Below, in pieces: positions 1-8,803 of a DNA stretch of 64,000 bases. Under the pieces are notes generated by a model. That model made no database searches and was not told where the DNA came from. It worked only from the letters and a program-made list of their open reading frames with translations. Origin of the DNA: Utricularia gibba (taxonomy: Eukaryota; Streptophyta; Magnoliopsida; Lamiales; Lentibulariaceae); NCBI GenBank assembly GCA_002189035.1, contig NEEC01000021.1, positions 1,364,001 to 1,428,000 of the forward strand, read 5' to 3'. The position numbers and the translations under genes are program-made. Numbering within the stretch: the stretch's first letter is position 1; each line of letters starts with the position of its first letter.

Positions 1-83
1 TGTCCGGAATGATGTCCAACTTTCATGCTCCCTGGTTAGCAGCTGTCTAACTAGCAGTCGAATGAATTGGAGAGGGCATTGCG

Positions 84-1943
84 TTAAATACCAACTTCAG
101 GATTTGCAGCTTGAAATGATGCTGAGGAATGAGACATCAGTATTGTTTTTAAAAGCAGTCATTGGGCAAGTATCAATGAAAAGAAATGGGATTCGAACCT
201 TTCCAAGCATCAAAGTTTTTCTGGTTGACAGGGGAACCAGTTGAATTTTGAATTGCTTCAAAGAGCTTTTCTGCTGGAGTGTTCTTCAGTTCTTGAACAA
301 CAGCGTAGATGGTCTTTCCGTTTTCAAAGTAAATATGGTTGTTTGGATGTTTGGTTTTGCAACCAGCATGACACTCAAACTCGTAGGCATTCACAACCTG
401 GAAAAACAGGGGTCAGTGTGAAAAGAAAAGAAAAAGCAGCACAAGAATACAAGATCACGGAAGCTCACACGGGATACTGAGCATTTGACCTTGGAAATCT
501 TGCATTCCTCGCAGCTACAAAGATAACCAGTCCCTTTAATGACTCCACGCAGATTTTTCTGCAACGGTTAACCGAATGTCTTAACCTTCAGGGAGAATAA
601 AGAAGGGAAATATAAAGGGTGTGGCTTTACTTTACCTCCCTCGACCAAGAAACGTATTTTACAGGAACACCATCCAGGATGCCAGTGGATAATAAGCTCT
701 TTACGTTTGTAGGAAAGGCACTGGATGACCCTTTTTTGGATCTCACATCCTTATTCATTTGAGCCCCATCGGTTGCTGTCGTTGCTGCAGTCACTGCTAG
801 CTGCTCTAAAGAATCTTTCCATCTCAATAAGCATCCAGATGGATGAATAGATGGTACCCCATCAGTTCTCAAGAATCTGTCTGAGTATTTTGCCTCGTCA
901 ATTTTACAAGGGAAACCTCCATAGGATGTTTCCTGAGGCTTATCAAAAGTTTCCAAACTTGATGCATTTGTATCCTGCTTGTAAAGACCACCTACTGAAG
1001 CAATGATTGCATTATTCGGATTCCGAAGAGTACCATCAATGGCATTTCCCTTGGTATAATTCAAAAGACTGGACATGAAAGTTTCGTTTATTTTGCTGAA
1101 GACAGGATCCACACAGAAAAAATTCTCAGAAGCAGTTACCCGTGACATGTAATCCTTGTCATATTGCTCAACTAAGGAATTTGAATTGCCAGATCCGCTA
1201 TTCGAGGTTTGCACAATGGACAGGGCATCCTTGTCTACATCACTATAATATTGATTTGCAAACATGAAGTTTTCATATCTGTTGCCTGAACAGTGCTCAA
1301 ACGGGATAAAACTTTTATCATCTACCTTGCCGAATGTAGGATCCACAAAATCAGCACTATGAGCAGAGTTGTAAATAGATCTTCCATGCAAGTTATTAGT
1401 GCCACATTGTAAAGCAGAACCGATTAATTCTTCTCCAAGGTATAAAGAACTCCTGGGAAAATGAGGCAAGCAGTTTTCAGAGATACTCAACTCATCAGGC
1501 TGCACTTTCCCAAGACCAGCATTAAGAAATGAAGGATCTTTCTCCTCGGGCAACTGCATTGGAAAATCATCTGGCAAAATACTGCTGAACTGGTTCTGTA
1601 GACACTTATTTTTCATATCTACAGTTGCAGACCGAATGGATGCTTCACCCTTGTCAAGAACATCAAAATGGTGGTTGAGACCACGGACATTTCTTTCACT
1701 GGCATAATGAGAACTGAAAGCATCAGGCCATAAGGGAGTAGTTATCATTACAGGGCCAGCAGCACCATTCACAATATCAACTGCTTGCTTCTTGTTAAAC
1801 AGTAAATTTTGCTCGGTGGTATCCATCAGCCACTGATGCCCACGTTTCAGTTCAGTTCTTGCTAAAGCATCGAGGCTAAACTCTTCATTGGCCAAAGAAC
1901 CAGATCCATCAGGAAACCACATGTTCTTTGGAAAAGACTGCAT
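84..1943 (-). CDS. Tify-binding-domain (TDBD / Jas TPL-binding type) nuclear protein
   Basis: Four exons on the minus strand: 1943-636, 558-490, 397-199 and 121-84, all with GT-AG junctions, giving about 536 residues. The last three exons encode the conserved block: a GVIKGTGYLCSC segment, a Cys/His-containing segment (FECHAGCKTKHPNNHIYFENG), then IYAVVQELKNTP and SPVNQKNFDAWKASFQAA before the stop at 84-86. This block is the tify-binding/TDBD module, known from plant PHD-finger proteins and related short nuclear proteins. Here there is no PHD finger. The N-terminal exon (KRGHQWLMD, then NKKQAV) matches the plant-specific short family of such proteins as I recall it. The middle holds three degenerate copies of a DPxFxKV-like motif. 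The start is the ATG at 1943; it sits in a possible splice-acceptor context, so an upstream first exon is possible. A role in transcriptional repression or chromatin is inferred only. Confidence 0.8.
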
Positions 1944-2860
1944 GAAGCAAATACTTCACAAAATGGTAGCTATAAAAGATCACAGCATGTACATAAGCAT
2001 CATAAAAATGCACAAGGAAGAAGGATAACACAAACATAATCTTATGCTTCAGTGCATGATGCGAAGTGGAGTCTTTTTCCGCACTGACTACAAATCTATC
2101 TAATTCTTTTGAGCTGTTTAAAGAATACATGCACGAAGCTAAATCCAGTAAAATGTTTCAAGGACCATTCTTGAACTACCAATAACTGTCTTTACAAAAA
2201 CTTGCGACAAGAAAAGAACTTGATCGAAATTACGGCGAAACTCTCACCATTTTCAGAAATCTCCACCCGCTCGGCTCTTGAAAAAGAAATCAGGTAATTT
2301 ACCGTCACTCACCCCAGTTCATCTGCCCATGCAACAATACAATTCAAGTTAAAAAGTATGGATGATTAAAGCAAACCAATCACAATCTAAAATAAAAAGC
2401 TCAAAATAAGCAAAGATTTATTTTTTCGAAACAACAAAAAACTCTGCGTCACCCTCCGTAATCCAAAAACCTGAAAATCCTCCACATATACAAAAGGTGG
2501 AAAACATTTCAAGCAATCGGAACCAAATTCCGCACATGCACGCAACCAAAAGAACACAAAGTGCCAAAACCAGTAAATAAGTATTAGAAAAAAAACACAA
2601 TCCGCAGACAGCCAGAGCAACGCAAAACGAAAGCGGAAATTAGTACACACGCTCGTAAAATAGAGGAACTAGCAGAAACACATTTTCGGCGATAAAACGG
2701 ACACGGCGAGGCGGGGTTCCGACACGGCGGAGAAAATAAAACAAGAGGCTTACGTTTTCCAAGCTCCAAAAGAAGAGAGAAGATGTCAGTCAATTACTAC
2801 AAGCACGCGGAAAATCAGAGAGGTTTTTAAACTGGAGACGATGGTGTAAGGTGCGGCGCG
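1944..2860 (-). promoter_or_regulatory. 5' leader and promoter of the TDBD gene
   Basis: No convincing protein is coded here. The stretch next to the ATG probably holds 5' UTR and leader intron sequence. The part around 2640-2860 is richer in GC, as plant leaders often are. I cannot place the transcription start. Confidence 0.4.
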
Positions 2861-2890
2861 GGTACAGGTAACATCAACCTGCTTTTTCGT

Positions 2891-2898
2891 CCACGTGG
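2891..2898. promoter_or_regulatory. G-box palindrome CCACGTGG
   Basis: A perfect CACGTG-core palindrome about 950 bases upstream of the TDBD start codon. G-boxes bind bZIP and bHLH factors. Its use here is inferred from position alone. Confidence 0.4.
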
Positions 2899-2914
2899 CA
2901 GCACGGAGAGATTG

Positions 2915-2949
2915 GACGGTCGGAGATCTTCTACGAGAATCCGACCGTC
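2915..2949. repeat. Inverted repeat with 10-base arms
   Basis: The arms GACGGTCGGA (2915-2924) and TCCGACCGTC (2940-2949) are exact reverse complements separated by 15 bases. It lies just upstream of the likely TDBD promoter. It could be a paired protein-binding site or the remnant of a small inverted-repeat element. Confidence 0.6.
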
Positions 2950-3628
2950 TATTTTTTGAAAATTTAATTAACGAGCGGGGATAAATTATTTAATATCCAT
3001 TATAATTGAAAAAAAAAACATATCAATGAATTTAATATTTTCTTTGTCAATTATTCCAAATGCTATATAAAGATATAATAAAACCAATTTACGTGACCTG
3101 TTTAAAGCACTCGATTTTTCAGTAAGTTTTCAAATCACTAAAATTTGTGTTTGTATATATTTCGACTACGATCATTCACTATATATGTACATCAATACTA
3201 ATATTTTATTTTATTCATCATTTCAATTGATTCAATCTTAATTTTTTGGAATATAACCCAACTTTTATAATGAAAGGTTTATTAGAACAAAAATAATCTC
3301 ACATCAATAATTGAAAATAAAATAATCAATTGTATAATAAATTATACATTATTAATAATTGATTAAATTTAATTTTTTTTTATATAATATATATTTATTA
3401 CGTATTTGGATTTCATGTATATTGGCAACTACATCATTCAATTTTTAATTTCAACAGTATTCTCATCTAAATTAATTCGATCATGATTTCTTAAACGTGA
3501 TTAACCTAAATCCTAATGCATTCATAGTGTACTCGGTTATTTGGCGTCTAAAAGGGAACATTATTTGGAATGGGAATCTAGGATGAAGGGACTACAGGGA
3601 CGACATACGATCGGAAAGGGAGCTGAAG
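2950..3628. other. AT-rich intergenic sequence
   Basis: AT-rich spacer between the TDBD promoter and the 3' end of the subtilase. I see no coding signal or clear element in it. Confidence 0.6.
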
Positions 3629-5842
3629 CTAATCTAACGTTGCAACGAAGTGGCTCCTGACGAGATGCTTTGCTGATTTCCAGGTAATGTAGCCTTGGGG
3701 AGGCGGGCCATGGCTCCAGTCACTCCCCGTGACGGTAAACGTGGCTTCATACTTCAGTTTCTGGTTCTTGGCAGAGAAGACAAGCCTCGGTGGAGTTACA
3801 GTGACTTGAATTCCCTCCGGTGCAAAGATCTCTGAGGAGTAGACTTCGTCGAGGTCACCGACATTGGTCACTGTTCTTGTCAGTCTCTGATTCGCTTCTC
3901 CGATTCTCACTGCGAATGATGGGTAGTTCAGCTGCCCAGCCCCGGTTTCCGATGAGCACCTTGATGTCTGTGAGGTGATGATGCTGATTTGGTGGCTTGT
4001 GTAGTTCAGGCTGCAGAGATATTGGATGTAGTCTTCTGGTTGTAGGTCGTAAATGAGCCCCGGATCGGCGGCAGAGGCGGGGTTCACGTGGCCTGATCCG
4101 GTGGAGAAGATGTCGGCAGGGTGGCGGTGTTCGTCGAGAATCGGGTGGTTTCCGTTGGTGGTTATGTAGGCGGTGGTCATCATTGCTGATTTGATAGCGG
4201 CGGGCGACCAATTCGGGTGTAGGTTTTTTATCAGTGCGGCGACTCCAGCCAAGTGTGCGCTGGAAACGGATGTGCCAGAGATAATGTTGAAGTCGCCGGA
4301 GTTACTCCATGCTCCGAGGATATCAACGCCAGGGCCGATGATGTCGGGCTTTGGAATTCCACGGACCACATACCCGGGTCCCCTAGAGGAGAACGGCGCA
4401 ACCATCGGAGCTTCCTTTTCACCGATTACCGTTCCCTGAAACATAATCGCCGCCGTCGGAGTTTTCGAGTTCGGAGTCGAATTGATGTACTGGATAACCC
4501 TCTCCCCGGCTTCGTAATCAACGTTGGTCGCGGGAAGGACGTGGGCAGTAGCCGAAGTGGTGAACCCCTGAAATTCCATGTTTTTTAAAATCATCCCGGC
4601 GGCGCCGGCTTCTTTCACGATGCGGCCCTGCTCGATTTGGGAGGTTCTGCTGTCGGTAGAGCAGAGAACTATCTTCCCTTTAACTTTGGTGTTGAAAAGC
4701 GATTCCTTTGAACAGTAGAGAGCAGCGTGATTACTCACATTCGCTCCCGGAAAAACCAGAGGAAGCTGCGCCGCCCGCCAATTTAACGGCTGAAACGCCG
4801 ATTCGCCGCTTATTTGAACTCTGTTCCCAAGCACCGCCGTCGCTTTAATTCTTCTGTCGATTGTGCTTGCGCCGGCGGTAAGAATCCATGGCGCTTCGTT
4901 CGAAAGAGTTGCCGGGGAGGGGCCATTGTTCCCGGCGGAGCAACTAACAAAAATCCCCTTCTGCATAGCCTTATAAGCTCCGATCGCAATATTATCATCG
5001 TGAAAGCCTCTTGGAAATCCTCCAAATGAAATGGAGATCACATCCACGCCGTCTTCAATGGCGGCGTCCATGGCGGCCAAGACATCGCTCTCTAAGCAGT
5101 CGTCGGAGCAAGTTCTGTAGACAGCTATGTGCGCCATCGGAGCTATCCCCACCGCCGTGCCTCTGGCGCTACCCAAAACATTCGCCCCTGTAACGAACCT
5201 GCCAGCGACCGTACTCGCAGCGTGAGTGCCGTGCCCATTGCTATCAATCGGCCCGTTATCGTCGAACACGAAGCTCCGCGCACCAATCAGCTTGTTGTTA
5301 CACGCCCTCGGTTTGAATTCGCAGGTTCCTTTCCATTTTGACGGCGGCGGAGGCATCCCTCTGCCGCTAAAAGAAGGATGATCGGGAAATACTCCGGTGT
5401 CCAAAACCGCAACCACCACACCCCTCCCATATCCCGATTCCTTCCAAACTCCATAGTTCTGATGCAAACCAAGGAACCCAGGTGAACGAGTCGTGTGCAG
5501 AGGCAGAACCCTCTCCACAGAAGCCGAAACGAACCCTTTCCTCTGCCGCAAAATCTCCAATTCTCCGGCTGATAGCTCCGCCGCGAACCCGGCAAACACA
5601 TTCTTGTAAGAATGCACTATCCTCGGTTTTCCTTCTGTGACCCCCATCGTCTCCGGCAAGAAGGAGCTGTACCAGGCTTCCAAATCCCCCGCATCCACCA
5701 CATTCTCCGGCTCCGCAACATGAACAATGTACGTCTCCCGGCGCACCGATCCGTGTCCCCGTGTCCACAAACTCGACGAACAAACCGCCAATACAGCGAT
5801 CAACGCTTGGTACATTGTGAAGATGGACATCCCTGCCTTCAT
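3629..5842 (-). CDS. Subtilisin-like serine protease (SBT1 / P69-like subtilase), intronless
   Basis: One uninterrupted 737-codon exon starting at the ATG at 5842, normal length for plant subtilases. Order of parts: N-terminal hydrophobic signal peptide (about 1-28); inhibitor I9 propeptide (about 36-115, starting TYIVHVAEP); peptidase S8 core with Asp148 (AVLDTG), His204 (NGHGTH), oxyanion Asn305 (SAGNNGP) and catalytic Ser525 (GTS); an inserted protease-associated domain (about 355-470); and a C-terminal fibronectin-III-like domain (about 635-735). Such enzymes are secreted to the apoplast, where they process or degrade proteins. The closest resemblance I recognise is the SBT1.2/P69 group. 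The sequence after the catalytic Ser is GTSVSSAH, where the usual form is GTSMSCPH. All catalytic residues are present, so activity is expected. Confidence 0.95.
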   Translation of the reverse strand: MKAGMSIFTMYQALIAVLAVCSSSLWTRGHGSVRRETYIVHVAEPENVVDAGDLEAWYSSFLPETMGVTEGKPRIVHSYKNVFAGFAAELSAGELEILRQRKGFVSASVERVLPLHTTRSPGFLGLHQNYGVWKESGYGRGVVVAVLDTGVFPDHPSFSGRGMPPPPSKWKGTCEFKPRACNNKLIGARSFVFDDNGPIDSNGHGTHAASTVAGRFVTGANVLGSARGTAVGIAPMAHIAVYRTCSDDCLESDVLAAMDAAIEDGVDVISISFGGFPRGFHDDNIAIGAYKAMQKGIFVSCSAGNNGPSPATLSNEAPWILTAGASTIDRRIKATAVLGNRVQISGESAFQPLNWRAAQLPLVFPGANVSNHAALYCSKESLFNTKVKGKIVLCSTDSRTSQIEQGRIVKEAGAAGMILKNMEFQGFTTSATAHVLPATNVDYEAGERVIQYINSTPNSKTPTAAIMFQGTVIGEKEAPMVAPFSSRGPGYVVRGIPKPDIIGPGVDILGAWSNSGDFNIISGTSVSSAHLAGVAALIKNLHPNWSPAAIKSAMMTTAYITTNGNHPILDEHRHPADIFSTGSGHVNPASAADPGLIYDLQPEDYIQYLCSLNYTSHQISIITSQTSRCSSETGAGQLNYPSFAVRIGEANQRLTRTVTNVGDLDEVYSSEIFAPEGIQVTVTPPRLVFSAKNQKLKYEATFTVTGSDWSHGPPPQGYITWKSAKHLVRSHFVATLD

Positions 5843-8220
5843 TCACATCAATATATATATATATACATACACACATAATTTATTTTTTATAATCATTAAT
5901 TTGTTTTTAAAAAATAAAATATCTAAAAATATCTAATAATAATCCTAATCATGTAAGATGATTTTTCTTAAAAAGGGAAAAATGTAAAACGGTAAAGATT
6001 AAATATGCATACATAAATTAAAATAAAATTTATCTTGAAAATTAACAATTAATCCCATTCAATAATACCACAAATTCAAATTTCATGAATATTTCATCAT
6101 ATTTTTTTGTGTTCATTTACAGTTTGATCCAATAATTATTAATTTATTTTTATCAATTAAAATAATATATTTTTAAAACCAATATAGCATCAATGTTTTA
6201 ATAATTAATATGATCATTCCACTTATGATTATTCTCTCTCTTCACATTAACTCATACCATAAAAACACATTATTATTACCATATATTTGACTATTAAAAA
6301 AATATGCAATTATGTTATTATTTCTTTTTTATTAATAAATATATTTTTTATTTTTTAATGAAAAAAATTTAAAAAGATTGAGTTTTAATTACAAAGTTTA
6401 AATGAAAATTTACCATAAAATTTCATGTTGAAGTTTTTCTCATTTAGGTATAAAGTTTGATGAACCCAAATCCCTTATTATTATTCTATCGTATTCTAAT
6501 TTTGTGATTATTTAAATTTGGCAAGTATAAGGTGAAGAGAATAAAAATTGTTAATTCTGTTTACAATGATATATATTAATAATGACGCCAGAGTCAAAAT
6601 CAATTAACTTTAGTAATATAAAAATTTAAATATGTAATTTCATTAATTGAAAAATAAACTATTTAAAAAAAACAAGTTAATGAATATATAATGTAATTTT
6701 GAAATTTAAATGTTAAATTTTGTATACTTACTACAAATTGGGGTACTTTCATCAGACTTTACCCCAAAATTATATTTATAACTATTTTGATTTTAATATT
6801 ATGAAATAAGCACGTTATCATAGTATCTTTTCAAATGCTCTCAAAAATCTCTAGATCTTTACATTCGACCCTATTTGCATACATCATAGGTTATAGGAAA
6901 TTTAACTCACCCGAGATTGATGGATATTGCTTATGATAAGTCATGGACATCAAAATGTGTAAAACATCTTCAATTTCTTTCGTGGCCCCCAAGCCCGTAC
7001 GAAAATATGTATATTTATAAAAATATGTGATGATGTGGATTTGAAGGGAATATGGAGCGGGGCCCCGAGGGGCATTAATTAAACATTAATTTAGGGGAGT
7101 AAATTATTATTGAGTAGGGCCAATAATGGCGTGGTCTTGGTCGCGGTAGGTATTTGTCTGCGGCATTATGTTCATTACAAGGCGTCACGCTGGCTGCCAG
7201 TGCCCGACTTCCCTTGTGGTTAAAGCCGAATGTGGGGGAGTACGGCTCCCCGTGTCCAATTCAAACCGCATTCACTGGAACGTTGACACGGGGACGCGCC
7301 ATCATTCCATATACCCATTTTCATCCTCACCTGTCAACTCCTACTGGATAAAGTCTGCGCTAGGTCGTGATTCACGTCTTTTTTTGTTCATTTTTATCAA
7401 GTTTAAGTCTCATTTTTATTATTATTTTAATAATGCACGGTATATTATATACGATATGTGAGCTTTGATATGAAAGTATATATTTTATATTAAACATAAG
7501 GATTAGATGGATAGAATGAGCACAGTTAAGATTCATGTATACAAAAAATATGAATCATATTAAAAAAAATTATATACAATCGATTATTAATAATTAATAA
7601 TTTATTATATATTTGATTACTTTACTTTAATTTTTTTATACAACTTTGTGTGTTCTAATTTATCACTAATGTTTGATTTCAAATGATTGGACCCCACTAT
7701 CGTAGGTTTTCTCCTGATGAAAAAAAAGTTTGCGTAGCTTATGTCATATGGATTGTGAGTTTCTTATGGATGAGAATAATTACATAATGGGATTGGATGT
7801 TTTTTATTAAGAAAGCATAATGCATGCAATGTAAGATGTGAACTCCTTATGGCCAAAATCATATACATTAAGAAAAATATATTTAGTACATAAATTTTAT
7901 AAGTATATTTATTATATTTTTATGCAATATTATTCGTTTTGAACATCTAATTATTATAGTTTCATGCTATTTTCTAGTATTAAAGTAATTTTTTTATTTA
8001 TTCGATAACATATGTGAAATATGTTCACTAATAGTCTCATTTTACATTTTAAAGTTATATTATATTTGATAAATAACGTTAAAATAGTTATGCAAATGTT
8101 TTATAAAACTTGTGTATACGAACGTCATTTCCAATACATACGTATTTGGATGTATAAACAAATATATCAAATCCGACACTAGACATCAAAGGAATGCATC
8201 TCAATCCAACCAACAAAAGG
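5843..8220. other. AT-rich intergenic region
   Basis: Very AT-rich spacer upstream of the subtilase, with a (TA)n tract at about 5851-5864 next to its start codon. Apart from the GC-richer island listed separately, I see no gene or recognisable element. Confidence 0.6.
7040..7350. other. Isolated GC-richer island of unknown nature
   Basis: A block clearly richer in GC than its surroundings. It contains the palindromic core GGGGCCCC near 7060 and a small hairpin, GGGGAG-TACGG-CTCCCC, near 7236-7252. Open frames of 65 and 97 codons cross it but resemble no family I know. It could be a gene remnant, a non-coding transcript or an old insertion. Confidence 0.35.
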
Positions 8221-8270
8221 CCGAAACGGGAAGCAGGTTCTATGAAAAGCAGACCAGGGCTCCAGGTAAA

Positions 8271-8327
8271 TGGGCCCTTTCACGAACCACTTGGGCCCGG
8301 GCTCAGGGGGAATAGCTGGGCTGGGCC
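8271..8327 (+). promoter_or_regulatory. Cluster of three TGGGCC (site II / TCP-type) elements
   Basis: TGGGCC occurs at 8271-8276, 8292-8297 and 8322-8327, about 480-530 bases upstream of the hAT-derived gene's ATG. Site II elements are TCP-factor targets common in promoters of constitutively or cell-cycle-expressed plant genes. Function here is inferred from position. Confidence 0.5.
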
Positions 8328-8338
8328 ATTTCAGTTTC

Positions 8339-8370
8339 TAACCATGGTTAGAACACAATCAACCATGGTT
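8339..8370 (+). promoter_or_regulatory. Paired AACCATGGTT palindromes
   Basis: TAACCATGGTTA (8339-8350, a perfect 12-base palindrome) and AACCATGGTT (8361-8370, a perfect 10-base palindrome). Their centres are 21 bases apart, close to two helical turns. They lie about 440 bases upstream of the hAT-derived gene's ATG. Confidence 0.5.
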
Positions 8371-8803
8371 AATACAACGTTTTATTTTCTAATTTTTTAA
8401 AAAAATTAAAATTAAAAAACTAGTTTTAAATATAATAATTGCGACAAAGGAGTTGCAATTTGTTGGAGATGATTTAAGAAGCTTCTATTGAATTCATCAA
8501 TGGCAAAGGCGCGTGTTGTTGTAAGAGAACAAGAATAGTGTTCTGTTAGAAGAGGAACCAGCCTGTTAGTTCTTCAAAGGACAGGGCAGGGCACACACCA
8601 TCTCTCCTTCCATTTCTTTCTGCTTCTTCTCTCCTCCTCCACCACTAGAAGCCACTCACATTCTTTTTTCTCGCCGGTGCTCTTCCTCCGGTCGGCAGTT
8701 GGCTCCTCCCACGGCGGGACGCAGCTGAGGTGTCCTGAAACAGCGGAATTGTGCTCAAGTAGTGGTTTTGATTTCTGGGTCTGTGTGTGTTTTTTTAACT
8801 GCA

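Noticed and set aside
188-200. GGTTCGAATCCC on the minus strand, like a tRNA T-arm
   Set aside because: It lies at the TDBD exon end and its intron start, with no acceptor stem or anticodon arm around it.
5287-5876. Minus-strand frames of 104 and 169 codons over the subtilase
   Set aside because: They overlap the subtilase in other frames; the 737-codon frame carries all catalytic motifs.
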